A stretch of 45,473 bases of DNA, taken from assembly GCA_947629235.1 (NCBI GenBank), contig CANRCX010000011.1:1-45473 (forward strand), given 5' to 3'. A program made the translations under genes and the position numbers. Source of the stretch: an uncultured Bacilli bacterium (lineage in GTDB: Bacteria; Bacillota_I; Bacilli_A; RF39; UBA660). The notes beneath the pieces were generated by a model. That model did not search any database. It had not been told where the DNA came from and saw nothing but the letters and a program-made list of their open reading frames with translations. Each line of letters starts with the position of its first letter. The stretch's first letter is position 1. Below, piece by piece: positions 25,122 through 32,505 of this stretch.

Positions 25122-26159
25122 CTATTTATCATTTAAATCAACATTTTCTTCAGCTATTAAATCTTTAAATAATTCTTTAAATCTAGCTATTTCTTTTACT
25201 TTACTATCTTCATAAACAACTTTTGTTCTATTTATTGCTTTATAAAAATGTTTAATCTTTACTTCAGATGCATTTTCATATAATGCCATTGAAAAAGCAC
25301 TCATTACAATTGTTAAAGCTATATCTGGATATCTATTACCTATTTCATATATTCTTTTGTATTCATCAGTCATTTCAACAATAAATCTAAATATTTTTTC
25401 TTTAATAAAATCTGTATAAGCTAACTTAATACCTGTTCTTTTTTCATATTTTGGATATGTTCCCATTAAAATTTGTGTACATTGATCCATTGTAGGTTCT
25501 GCTACATCTACTTTTAAAAATCTTCTTAAGAAAGCTCTATCTCTTAAAATATATGCTTCATATTCTTCATAAGTAGTAGCACCTATCATTTTAATATCTC
25601 CACGATCAAGTCCAGGCTTTAACATATTTGCAAAGTCTATACTCATATTAGATGTATTTCTATTTACAAGTAAGTGAACTTCATCAATAAATAAAATTAT
25701 ATTCTTTTTAGTTTTAAGTTCATCAACTAATAATTGAAGTCTATTTTCAGTTTGTCCATTGGTTACTGTTTCTCCAAGTAAACTAGAAACATTTACTTTA
25801 ATTAATTCATAAGGTTTTAATGCGTTTGGAATAGTACCATTTACCATTCTATAACCTATTCCTTCAACTATAGCTGTTTTACCTACACCAGCTTTACCAA
25901 CAAGTAATGCACTTTTTTCTGGAGTTAAAAGTATTTCAATTGTTTGTTCAATTTCACTTTCTCTTCCAATAGCTGGATTGGTAACATATTCTTTTTTACT
26001 TAAGTTTTCACCATATGTCTCTAAAATACTAACCTTTTTAATATTATCATTTGAATCTTCTACTTTTTCATCTATAATATTTACTGTATTGGGTATACTA
26101 TTAGTAGGAGTATTATTTACATCATTAGGTATATCAAAAAATTCTAACTTATCATTCAT
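25122..26159 (-). CDS. Single-domain ClpA/B-type AAA+ ATPase
   Basis: The 345-aa protein corresponds to the first AAA+ module (D1) of ClpA/ClpB/ClpC. It shows [17 protein letters not shown] (residues ~61-77), Walker A GKAGVGKT (88-95), Walker [10 protein letters not shown] (~154-162), a pore-loop region, sensor 1 [12 protein letters not shown], and the arginine finger and small domain at [17 protein letters not shown]. There is no N-domain, no second AAA+ module and no IGF/L ClpP loop, so it is not a complete Clp unfoldase. The first 60 residues are acidic and low in complexity. AAGAAGGA precedes the ATG. It is monocistronic, with its own promoter and terminator, next to tRNA-Asn. The partner is unknown. 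Confidence 0.87.
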   Translation of the reverse strand: MNDKLEFFDIPNDVNNTPTNSIPNTVNIIDEKVEDSNDNIKKVSILETYGENLSKKEYVTNPAIGRESEIEQTIEILLTPEKSALLVGKAGVGKTAIVEGIGYRMVNGTIPNALKPYELIKVNVSSLLGETVTNGQTENRLQLLVDELKTKKNIILFIDEVHLLVNRNTSNMSIDFANMLKPGLDRGDIKMIGATTYEEYEAYILRDRAFLRRFLKVDVAEPTMDQCTQILMGTYPKYEKRTGIKLAYTDFIKEKIFRFIVEMTDEYKRIYEIGNRYPDIALTIVMSAFSMALYENASEVKIKHFYKAINRTKVVYEDSKVKEIARFKELFKDLIAEENVDLNDK

Positions 26160-26184
26160 AACTAATTCCTTCTTTACTAAAATA

Positions 26185-26213
26185 ATTTTAACAATTTTAT
26201 TAAAAAAAGTCTA
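26185..26213 (-). promoter_or_regulatory. Promoter of the AAA+ gene
   Basis: On the minus strand TAGACT (26213-26208), a 17-base spacer and TAAAAT (26190-26185). It stands back to back with the tRNA promoter. Confidence 0.5.
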
Positions 26214-26221
26214 CATATTTA

Positions 26222-26250
26222 TTGACAAACTAAAATTGTTATCATATAAT
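26222..26250 (+). promoter_or_regulatory. Consensus sigma-A promoter of tRNA-Asn
   Basis: Perfect TTGACA (26222-26227), a 17-base spacer and perfect TATAAT (26245-26250) end 13 bases before the tRNA. It is the strongest promoter in the window. Confidence 0.85.
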
Positions 26251-26263
26251 ATTTAATGAAATT

Positions 26264-26339
26264 GCCCAATTAGCTCAGTCGGTAGAGCGCACGGCTGTTA
26301 ACCGTTAGGTCGTAGGTCCGAGTCCTACATTGGGCGCCA
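26264..26339 (+). tRNA. tRNA-Asn (GTT)
   Basis: This is a 76-base cloverleaf with encoded CCA. The acceptor stem is GCCCAAT/ATTGGGC with discriminator G, and the D arm is GCTC...GAGC. The anticodon loop CTGTTAA has GTT at 26297-26299, and the T stem is GTAGG/CCTAC. The T loop reads TCCGAGT, with C where nearly all tRNAs have U55 (pseudouridine), and pair 27-43 is C-T. Both are unusual but the fold is complete. It has its own promoter and terminator. Confidence 0.96.
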
Positions 26340-26350
26340 TTAAGATAATA

Positions 26351-26385
26351 ACTCAGAATTTACTTCTGAGTTTTATTTTTTTATT
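26351..26385 (+). terminator. Terminator of tRNA-Asn
   Basis: ACTCAGAA (26351-26358) pairs perfectly with TTCTGAGT (26364-26371) around a 5-base loop. It is followed by a T-rich run TTTATTTTTTTATT. Confidence 0.85.
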
Positions 26386-26432
26386 TTATTTTTACATAAT
26401 TTAAGTTATAATAATTTTTAACGGAGGGTTTT

Positions 26433-27005
26433 ATGGATGAGATTGTAAATGATATCTATAATGAAGTAAGAAATAGATGTATGCTTCCTAGTAATGCTTA
26501 TGGTATTGGAGCATGGAATCATCATATAGAATTAGTTTATAAAATAGCCACTAGAATTTATAGTGAATATAATGCTGAATATTATATAGTAGCACTTGCA
26601 GCTTTACTTCACGATATAGCATCAGTTACTAATAAAGACTTTACAGAAGAACATCATATTATTGGAGCTCAAATAGCTGGTGATTTACTTCAAAAATATG
26701 ATATATCAAAAGATAAAATTGAGCTTATTAAAAAATGTATTTTAAATCACCGTGGAAGTAGATTAATGCAAAAAACTACAGGAGAAGAAATATGTATTGC
26801 TGATGCTGATGCAATGGCTCATTTTTATAGTATCCCTTCTCTTTTAAAAATGGCTTACGTAGATAAAAATATGTCTATTGATGATGGAAGTGATTTTATC
26901 TATAATAAATTAGAAAGAAGTTATAATAAATTATCAGATAAAGGAAAAATAATTACTACACCACAATATGAAGCAGCAAAATTAATATTAAAAAGAAATT
27001 TTTGA
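26433..27005 (+). CDS. HD-domain phosphohydrolase
   Basis: The 190-aa cytoplasmic protein has the metal-binding HD signature. A first His lies at ~30-31 (AWNHHIEL), with the His60-Asp61 pair in AALLHDIASV, HH at ~74-75, a His in LNHRGS and a late Asp in CIADADAMAH. HD proteins are phosphomonoesterases or phosphodiesterases acting on nucleotides. This one resembles the small stand-alone YedJ-like group. The substrate is unknown. A strong ACGGAGG precedes the ATG. It ends in TGA, the clearest use of TGA as stop in the window. It lies between the tRNA-Asn terminator and the small RNA promoter. Confidence 0.87.
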   Translation: MDEIVNDIYNEVRNRCMLPSNAYGIGAWNHHIELVYKIATRIYSEYNAEYYIVALAALLHDIASVTNKDFTEEHHIIGAQIAGDLLQKYDISKDKIELIKKCILNHRGSRLMQKTTGEEICIADADAMAHFYSIPSLLKMAYVDKNMSIDDGSDFIYNKLERSYNKLSDKGKIITTPQYEAAKLILKRNF

Positions 27006-27027
27006 TTTTATTATTTAAGACAATCAC

Positions 27028-27056
27028 TTGAAAAAATAATGAATATATGCTATTAT
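27028..27056 (+). promoter_or_regulatory. Extended -10 promoter of the small RNA
   Basis: TTGAAA (27028-27033), a 17-base spacer ending TGC, and TATTAT (27051-27056). No start codon with a ribosome site follows before the terminator at 27142-27180. Confidence 0.65.
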
Positions 27057-27062
27057 GTATAT

Positions 27063-27180
27063 ATCAAGTGAAACTTGAATAAAATAAAAAAGAGAAACAT
27101 TTATTGCAGTGAATGTCTTCTCCAAAAATAATTTGTTGATAGACACTCTATCTAGTTGTATAGAGTGTCCTTATTTTTTT
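27063..27180 (+). ncRNA. Unrecognised small RNA, about 118 bases
   Basis: A promoter and a strong terminator bracket this non-coding segment between two convergent genes. The predicted RNA has three stems. The first is TCAAGT-GAA-ACTTGA at 27064-27078. The second is a 12-bp hairpin (27092-27103 with 27110-27122, one bulged C, one G-U) with loop TTGCAG. The last is a terminator stem GACACTCTAT/ATAGAGTGTC (27142-27151 with 27160-27169), followed by C and then TTATTTTTTT. An unpaired A/U-rich stretch (27123-27141) lies between stems 2 and 3 and could pair with targets. It does not look like 6S, SRP, tmRNA or RNase P RNA. It cannot be an attenuator of feoB, which is on the other strand. Confidence 0.65.
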
Positions 27181-27263
27181 ATAGCAAGCACTAAAACAAT
27201 CAGTAATAATAAGATGATACAGATGTATCTTACACTATATAATGTATATTCAACTATATGATT

Positions 27264-29234
27264 TTATATAAATAAATTTAATATTATTAGAAACGATATT
27301 CCAGTTATTAATGGTATTATAAATGCATAAAGCATCCATTTACTTCCGACTTCACTTTTAATAGTAGCAAGTGTAGTAGCACAAGGATAATGCATTATTG
27401 AAAATAATATTGCACTAATTGCAGTACTAATAGTCCATCCATTATCAACAAGAATACTCTTAATACTTGTGTAATCTGCAATTAATGGAACATTACTACT
27501 TCTTAAATATCCCATTATTATTAAAGGAAGTACTATTTCATTAGCTGGAAGTCCTATAATAAATGCAAGTAATATTACACCATCTAATCCCATTAATTTA
27601 GAAAATGGTTCTAAAAAATTTGATAATATTGAATATACTGATATACCATTTACACTTGTATTATTTAAAATCCATATTATTATTCCAGATGGAATTGATA
27701 CTAAAATAGCTTTTTTTAAAATAGATAAAGATTTATTTATAAAACTAATTTTTAAAATTCTAGAAAGACTTACTTTTTTATAATCAGGAAGTTCTAATAC
27801 AAAAAATCCAGAAGTACCTTTTAATAATGTTTTAGAAAGAATAAATGATGTTAAGAATGAAATTAATATTGCAAACAATACAAATATTGTTAAATACATT
27901 GATACAAGTAATTTATTACTACTATTTACAAAAAACATAGATATAATTGCTATTATCATTGGAAATCTTCCATTGCAAGGAATAAAAGCATTAGTAAGTA
28001 TTGCAAGTAATTTATCTCTTTTACTATCTATTATTCTAGATCCTACTACTGCACAAGCATTACAACCAAATCCAGAACATATAGTTAATGCTTGTTTTCC
28101 ATGGCATCCAGCACATTTACAAATTCTATCAAAATTAAAAGCAATTCTAGGTAAAATACCTGCTTCTTCTGCATAAGTAAATAAGAAGAAAAATATAACA
28201 AGTGGAGGAAACATAACCGATACAATAAAACTAACTACTCTATATACTCCAAATAACAATGGCTCATATATAAATTCTGGTACACTAAATTTAATACACA
28301 AATTATATAATACATTTTCAATTTTAGTAACTAATAAACTTAATAAATCACTAGGATAATTAGCAAGTACAATAGTTATTAAAAATATTCCAAATACAAT
28401 TAAAAGCATAAGTATAATAGCAGTTATTTTATTTGTAAATAATTTATCTAAAAAACTAATTTTTTTCTCTTTTGTTCTATTAACTACTCTATTACTTATT
28501 TCTTTTGATAAATCATTTATTTTATAACATATATTATCTGAAATATATTCTGAATTAATATTCATTAAATATTCATTAATTTTATTTGTATTAATATCAA
28601 TATTAAACTTATCTTTGATACTTTTTACAATACTTTTATTTTTTTCAAGAAGGCTTAGTGCTATAAACTTATTTTTAAATTTAAAATCTATTAATTCTAG
28701 TACATCATCAACGTTATTCTCAATATCTAAATTATATAAAAAATTAAAATTACTTACTCTATCACTTTCAAGTGCATCTAATAAATCATTAATACCAATT
28801 TTATTTTTAGTAGAACATTTTATTACTTCTACACCTAATATATCACTTAGTAAATCACTATCTACACTAATACCTTTAGAATCAAGTTCATCTATCATAT
28901 TAAGACATACTATTACATTTTTATTTATTTCTAATATTTGTAATAATAAATTCATATTTCTTTCGATATTAGAACTATCCATTACATAAATAATTTTTTC
29001 ATATTCACTAAAAAGTAATGTATCTCTTGCTATTATTTCTTCTTCACTTAAACTAGATAATGAATATATACCAGGTAAATCAATTAAATTGAAATTTGTA
29101 CCCTTTATTTTAGCTTCTGCAAGATCAACTGTTTTACCTGTCCAATTACCTGTATGTTCATTTGAACTAGTAAGTATATTAAATATAGAAGATTTTCCTA
29201 CATTTGGATTTCCACATAATAATATATTACTCAT
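27264..29234 (-). CDS. feoB: FeoB, ferrous iron transporter
   Basis: The 656-aa protein imports Fe2+ through the cell membrane. The N-terminal GTPase has G1 GNPNVGKSS (residues ~8-16), G3 DLPG and G4 NMID. A four-helix linker region follows to residue ~260. The membrane part starts near 275 with Gate motifs in inverted repeats (SGFGCNACAVVGSR...IPCNGRFP; IIGLPANEIVLPLIIMG). Instead of the usual GFGCNVPA...C.ARLP it has a Cys-rich variant (CKCAGCHGKQAL, GCNACAV, CNGRFP), also seen in some clostridial FeoB. It is shorter than E. coli FeoB (773 aa). Its ATG overlaps the feoA stop, so the two are translated together. Metal choice other than iron is possible. Confidence 0.94.
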   Translation of the reverse strand: MSNILLCGNPNVGKSSIFNILTSSNEHTGNWTGKTVDLAEAKIKGTNFNLIDLPGIYSLSSLSEEEIIARDTLLFSEYEKIIYVMDSSNIERNMNLLLQILEINKNVIVCLNMIDELDSKGISVDSDLLSDILGVEVIKCSTKNKIGINDLLDALESDRVSNFNFLYNLDIENNVDDVLELIDFKFKNKFIALSLLEKNKSIVKSIKDKFNIDINTNKINEYLMNINSEYISDNICYKINDLSKEISNRVVNRTKEKKISFLDKLFTNKITAIILMLLIVFGIFLITIVLANYPSDLLSLLVTKIENVLYNLCIKFSVPEFIYEPLLFGVYRVVSFIVSVMFPPLVIFFFLFTYAEEAGILPRIAFNFDRICKCAGCHGKQALTICSGFGCNACAVVGSRIIDSKRDKLLAILTNAFIPCNGRFPMIIAIISMFFVNSSNKLLVSMYLTIFVLFAILISFLTSFILSKTLLKGTSGFFVLELPDYKKVSLSRILKISFINKSLSILKKAILVSIPSGIIIWILNNTSVNGISVYSILSNFLEPFSKLMGLDGVILLAFIIGLPANEIVLPLIIMGYLRSSNVPLIADYTSIKSILVDNGWTISTAISAILFSIMHYPCATTLATIKSEVGSKWMLYAFIIPLITGISFLIILNLFI

Positions 29235-29451
29235 AACTAACCTCTATATTTAATGCATCTTCATGTCTTACAGCTATAAATGTATTTTTTATTTTATAAC
29301 AAGATGGATCTTTAAAAATAGAATCAAATACTTTTTCTATTTTTTCTCCATTTATAAAACCCATATCATATAGTCTTCTTTTCTTTATACCTTTTAAATT
29401 TATGTTTTTGATTATTGCAGATTCATTAATTTTTAAATCACATAAATTCAT
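29227..29451 (-). CDS. feoA: FeoA, SH3-like partner of FeoB
   Basis: The 74-aa cytoplasmic protein has the FeoA fold pattern: CDLKINESAIIKNINL, KRRLYDMGFINGEKIEKVF (with the conserved R-L-DMG-..G) and CYKIKNTFIAVRHEDALNI. FeoA binds FeoB and is needed for iron uptake. The ATG at 29451 follows AAAGGGTGAT; the GTG nine bases earlier lies inside that site. It overlaps feoB by eight bases. No Fur box could be confirmed by eye. A weak TATATT -10 lies upstream, inside the possible longer reading of the divergent gene. Confidence 0.92.
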   Translation of the reverse strand: MNLCDLKINESAIIKNINLKGIKKRRLYDMGFINGEKIEKVFDSIFKDPSCYKIKNTFIAVRHEDALNIEVSYE

Positions 29452-29521
29452 GATAATCACCCTTTGCTATTAGTAATATATGAGTTCTTATTTTTTTAGA
29501 CACAAAAACATATTATTTATT

Positions 29522-29899
29522 ATGAATCAAATTTTCAATGACATTTTCAATTTAAATCCAAGATATTCTACTACAATAGGATTCATAGTAGCACTTATTT
29601 TAATTGATAATTTAAATGCAGCAGAACAAAATTTAGTTGGAAACTGGCTTGAATTTGTAGGTCAAACTATACTTACCAATGCTGCTAGTCAAACTGTCAT
29701 TGAAAGTAGAGCAACTGGTAACTTAATAAATATAAATTCAAAAGAAATAAAATGTGTATATAATCCACCAGTTTATGATATTAAAAAAATTAAACAAATT
29801 ATTAATCAATTTTACCCAAATAATAAAGATGAAGTGGATATTATAATGAAATCATTAAAAGAATTACAAAAGAAAGTTGAAGAATTAAAAAAAGATTAA
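29522..29899 (+). CDS. Conserved small protein of unknown function
   Basis: The 125-aa protein begins MNQIFNDIFNLNPRYSTTIGFIVALILIDNL. One hydrophobic segment at ~18-30 leads to AAEQNLVGNWLEFVGQTILTNAASQTVIESR. I recall similar AEQN..GNW...GQ...TNA proteins in other Bacillota, but with no known role. The C-terminus (residues ~85-125) is a Lys/Glu-rich helix, possibly a coiled coil. Neither this ATG nor an in-frame ATG at 29480 has a good ribosome site. I choose 29522 because the conserved-looking part begins there and the earlier stretch overlaps the feoA promoter region. It ends exactly where the convergent DUF1700-like gene ends. Confidence 0.7.
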   Translation: MNQIFNDIFNLNPRYSTTIGFIVALILIDNLNAAEQNLVGNWLEFVGQTILTNAASQTVIESRATGNLININSKEIKCVYNPPVYDIKKIKQIINQFYPNNKDEVDIIMKSLKELQKKVEELKKD

Positions 29900-31294
29900 T
29901 TATTTTCCAATAACTAACCTTTCTTCATCATTTTTATTTATTGATATTTTTACTGTATATCTTGATAATTCATCATTATCAAATATTTTCTTTTCTTTCA
30001 AATCATCTAAATATACACTAAGTCTATCTCTATCATCTAATTTTAATGATACATAAACTGTATTACTTGTTCTAGTAGTATAATAGTCATAATAAGCTTC
30101 ATAATATTTAACTTCTATTTTAACTTTATCTTTTAATGTTTTATCATATACTAATTCATATTCAGTATCATAATTACTATTAAAGTTTATTTTTAATTTT
30201 TTAGTTTTATCAGATGGTAATACAAAATTTTCTAATTTAGTAGTCATACTATATTTTTCACCTACATTTTGTACTACTTCAATTTTAGTGATTTTATATA
30301 ATGTATCAGCAATACCATATGCTATTAAACAAATTGAAACTATTATTATAATTAAATTTACAAATAATCTATTTCTTCTTTTAAATATTACTTTATTAAT
30401 CATTATAATAATCCATAAGATTAATACATCAAGGCCAAATAATGAAATACTTATTCCAATAAATTTAATACCATCCAAGTATGCTATCAATGATGCCATG
30501 AATACAACGCATACCCATAACCATATAAATAATAAAAGAGCAATTAAAATTATACCTAATGTTTTTAATATAATTCTTATATTTCTAGTCTTTTTACTTT
30601 CAAACATTTTCTTTTCAGTAGTGATTTCAGATATTTCACTAAGTTCTTCATTTACTTCTTCTTTTATTTCACTACTTATTTCTTTAATTTCATCTACAGC
30701 TTTTTCTACATCATTTTTACGTTTAAATTTTGATTTTATTTTATTAAATAAATTTTTTATTTTTTCTTTTATATTTAATTTTTCTTTTTTAGTAGATTTT
30801 TTATCCTTACCCTTTTTACTATTTTTTTGTTTTTTATTATTTGAATTTGACTTATTATTTTTAGATTTTGATTTTTCTTCTTTTATTTTTTCTTTAGTCT
30901 TATTTTCTTTTAATTTAAGTTCTTCTTCTTTTTTAGCTTCTTTTTCTATTTTATTTAATTCTTTTTTATGTCTTCTATTTTCTTTATAATTATTTAATTT
31001 TTGTTTTAAAGTTAATTTTTCTTTCTTTCCTTTTTTATCTTCTTTATTTTCTTCTTTGTTTTTAGATTTAAATATTTTATGTATGAAAGAATTTGATTTA
31101 ATAATTTCTATTTCTTTTTTAGCTACTTCTTCTGGTGTACCAATACTTTTTAAAATATCAGTTATTTTTCTATTTTTACTTTTTTCTTCTTTAATAATAT
31201 TTTCATATTTAGAAATTATTTCTTTTTTCTTTTTAGATTTAACTTTTTTTAATTCTTTTTCTAATTCTTCTAAAAATTTTTTATCCTTCTTCAT
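29900..31294 (-). CDS. HAAS/DUF1700-like membrane protein with long Lys-rich linker
   Basis: The first ~75 residues of this 464-aa protein form a HAAS/DUF1700-type helical domain: KFLEELEKELKKV, IISKYENIIKEE, ITDILKSIGTPEEVAKKEI. This domain is often regulated with PadR repressors; none is adjacent here. Residues ~85-240 are an extremely Lys/Glu-rich, low-complexity linker. Four hydrophobic segments follow (~245-345), then a ~120-residue C-terminal domain of beta-like composition, possibly outside the cell. The ATG at 31294 follows AAAGGGGAT. The function is unknown; membrane stress or envelope roles have been proposed for relatives. Monocistronic. Confidence 0.75.
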   Translation of the reverse strand: MKKDKKFLEELEKELKKVKSKKKKEIISKYENIIKEEKSKNRKITDILKSIGTPEEVAKKEIEIIKSNSFIHKIFKSKNKEENKEDKKGKKEKLTLKQKLNNYKENRRHKKELNKIEKEAKKEEELKLKENKTKEKIKEEKSKSKNNKSNSNNKKQKNSKKGKDKKSTKKEKLNIKEKIKNLFNKIKSKFKRKNDVEKAVDEIKEISSEIKEEVNEELSEISEITTEKKMFESKKTRNIRIILKTLGIILIALLLFIWLWVCVVFMASLIAYLDGIKFIGISISLFGLDVLILWIIIMINKVIFKRRNRLFVNLIIIIVSICLIAYGIADTLYKITKIEVVQNVGEKYSMTTKLENFVLPSDKTKKLKINFNSNYDTEYELVYDKTLKDKVKIEVKYYEAYYDYYTTRTSNTVYVSLKLDDRDRLSVYLDDLKEKKIFDNDELSRYTVKISINKNDEERLVIGK

Positions 31295-31365
31295 ACAAAT
31301 TATCCCCTTTAAATGATTATATATAATAGTATATAAACCAATATTTGTCAATAATTTTATGATTT

Positions 31366-31402
31366 TTTTAAAGAAAAATATTACTATTTCTAGTAATATT
31401 TT
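31366..31402 (-). terminator. Terminator of the CotF-like pair
   Basis: TAGTAATATTTT (31391-31402) pairs perfectly with AAAATATTACTA (31375-31386) in a 12-bp stem. On the minus strand it has a GAAA tetraloop, followed by TTTCTTT. It lies 5 bases after the coat-protein stop. Confidence 0.75.
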
Positions 31403-31407
31403 ATCTA

Positions 31408-31716
31408 TTAACTAAGCTCACTTAATTTTGTGCTATATTTTGTATAAGCTTTTTCTATTTTATTTTCTTCTTCTGGTGTTATAGTATACCATCCTTTAGA
31501 AAACATTAAGTTATAAATATCTCTTGCCATATCTTTTGTATCTTCAAAGATATCAATTATTTTTTTATATAAATATTTATTACTCATTTCATTAATTGCA
31601 ACACTATAACTATTTGAAATATTTTTTTCTGATAACATTATATCATTTAGTATATCTTCATCATTTAACATTTCATCTTTTGGTGTTTGTTCACATTCAT
31701 TTTTTATTTCTTTCAT
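31408..31716 (-). CDS. CotF-family spore coat protein
   Basis: The 102-aa protein matches the Coat_F domain: LNDEDILNDIMLSEKNISNSYSVAINEMSNKYLYKKIIDIF is the helix pair with the conserved D-L--EK----Y--A--E pattern. DMARDIYNLMFSKGWYTI ends with the typical F---GWY. Coat_F proteins are ferritin-like helical bundles of the spore coat. An AT-rich ribosome site AAGGAGG lies upstream. It follows a 65-aa relative by 12 bases, as one operon. Together the two resemble a longer CotF divided into two proteins. Expression late in sporulation is expected, but no sigma site is certain. Confidence 0.88.
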   Translation of the reverse strand: MKEIKNECEQTPKDEMLNDEDILNDIMLSEKNISNSYSVAINEMSNKYLYKKIIDIFEDTKDMARDIYNLMFSKGWYTITPEEENKIEKAYTKYSTKLSELS

Positions 31717-31728
31717 TTTTATTCCTCC

Positions 31729-31926
31729 TTATTCTAAAATATTTAGTAGATCTTTATAATGCTTAGCATGCATTTTTTTAGCTTTAACAAGTATTTCTTT
31801 TACTTCACTATCTTCTACATTTTCTAAAAATGCATATATTTTTTTATTCATTATAAAGTTCCAATTCATCATATCTTCTATATATAATAAGTCTTTTATA
31901 GATATAACATTTGGTGTTTCTTTCAT
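31729..31926 (-). CDS. Short CotF-like spore coat protein
   Basis: The 65-aa helical protein reads ISIKDLLYIEDMMNWNFIMNKK, then KAKKMHAKHYKDLLNIL. The second half, with its conserved MH--HY---L ending, is typical of small Coat_F-related proteins encoded next to a full CotF. AGGAGGT precedes the ATG at perfect spacing. An 11-bp perfect inverted repeat lies 19 bases upstream of the gene. Being too short for a complete four-helix bundle, it may pair with the downstream 102-aa protein. Coat location is inferred from family. Confidence 0.8.
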   Translation of the reverse strand: MKETPNVISIKDLLYIEDMMNWNFIMNKKIYAFLENVEDSEVKEILVKAKKMHAKHYKDLLNILE

Positions 31927-31945
31927 AGTTTTACCTCCTAGTAAT

Positions 31946-31969
31946 ATTATTTACAAACTTGTAAATAAT
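31946..31969. promoter_or_regulatory. Perfect 11-bp inverted repeat before the coat genes
   Basis: ATTATTTACAA (31946-31956) and TTGTAAATAAT (31959-31969) are separated by two bases. The repeat sits between the divergent coat genes and hsp20, 19 bases upstream of the coat start. The same ATTATTTACAA is in the upstream region of the lipoprotein gene at 44627-44637. It may be an operator or an mRNA 5' hairpin. Confidence 0.4.
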
Positions 31970-31995
31970 AATTATGTAAAATTATTCCAAATAAA

Positions 31996-32036
31996 TTAGC
32001 ACTTACTATTGACAAGTGCTAATTATTGAGTATAAT
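31996..32036 (+). promoter_or_regulatory. CIRCE operator and promoter of hsp20
   Basis: TTAGCACTT (31996-32004), nine bases, then AAGTGCTAA (32014-32022) is a CIRCE element, the HrcA repressor site, with one symmetrical change from TTAGCACTC/GAGTGCTAA. The promoter TTGACA (32009-32014), 16 bases, TATAAT (32031-32036) overlaps it, so bound HrcA would block transcription until heat stress. Confidence 0.9.
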
Positions 32037-32061
32037 TATATATGTAAGGAGATGATAATAA

Positions 32062-32457
32062 ATGAGTTTATTACCAGGAAAATTTTATTTAGATGATTTC
32101 TTTGATGATTTTGCACCAATGCCAAGAATGCCAAGAATGGATATGAAATGCGACATCTATGAAAAAGGTGGTAATGTTCACATTGAACTAGACGTTCCAG
32201 GATTTGACAAAAAAGATATCAAAATTGATGTTGAAGATGGAATTCTTACAGTAGAAGCAACAAAAGATGAAGAAAAAGAAGATGAAAGTAAAAACTACTA
32301 TAAGAAAGAAAGAGTTTATGGATCTTTCAAAAGACAATTCAATGTTGGAAATATTAGTGAAGAAGATATCAATGCTAAATTCAACAATGGTGTATTAGAA
32401 ATCTCTTTCCCAAAAGAAGAAAAGAAAGAAACAAAGAAATTCATAGAAATAAAATAA
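32062..32457 (+). CDS. Hsp20/alpha-crystallin small heat-shock protein
   Basis: This 131-aa ATP-independent chaperone holds unfolding proteins. The alpha-crystallin domain spans residues ~28-120: KCDIYEKGGNVHIELDVPGFDKKDIKIDVEDGILTVEA, then YGSFKRQFNVG with the conserved F-R-F type strand, and FNNGVLEISFPK, the GVL strand. It ends in KFIEIK, with an I-x-I-like tail used for oligomer contacts. Codons contain more C than in neighbours (TTC, GAC, AAC), as expected for a highly expressed gene. TAAGGAGATGAT precedes the ATG. A CIRCE element shows HrcA control. hrcA, groESL and dnaK are not in the window. Confidence 0.96.
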   Translation: MSLLPGKFYLDDFFDDFAPMPRMPRMDMKCDIYEKGGNVHIELDVPGFDKKDIKIDVEDGILTVEATKDEEKEDESKNYYKKERVYGSFKRQFNVGNISEEDINAKFNNGVLEISFPKEEKKETKKFIEIK

Positions 32458-32468
32458 GTAAAAAAAGT

Positions 32469-32505
32469 AAAAGGATAATCAAAATTGGTTATCCTTTTTA
32501 TTTTG
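32469..32505. terminator. Bidirectional terminator between hsp20 and ychF
   Basis: AAAAGGATAATC (32469-32480) pairs with GGTTATCCTTTT (32487-32498), with one G-T pair and a 6-base loop. It is followed by TATTTT on the plus strand, and by TTTTTTACTTTTTT on the minus strand. It ends at the ychF stop. Confidence 0.8.

Noticed and set aside
28615-28989. Open frame of 124 codons opposite feoB
   Set aside because: It lies fully within feoB, on the other strand, with composition explained by the antisense of an A/T-rich gene.
30288-30989. Open frame opposite the DUF1700-like gene, 233 codons on the plus strand
   Set aside because: It is the antisense of the Lys-rich linker (poly-Ser/Phe/Leu product), has no ribosome site and matches no family.
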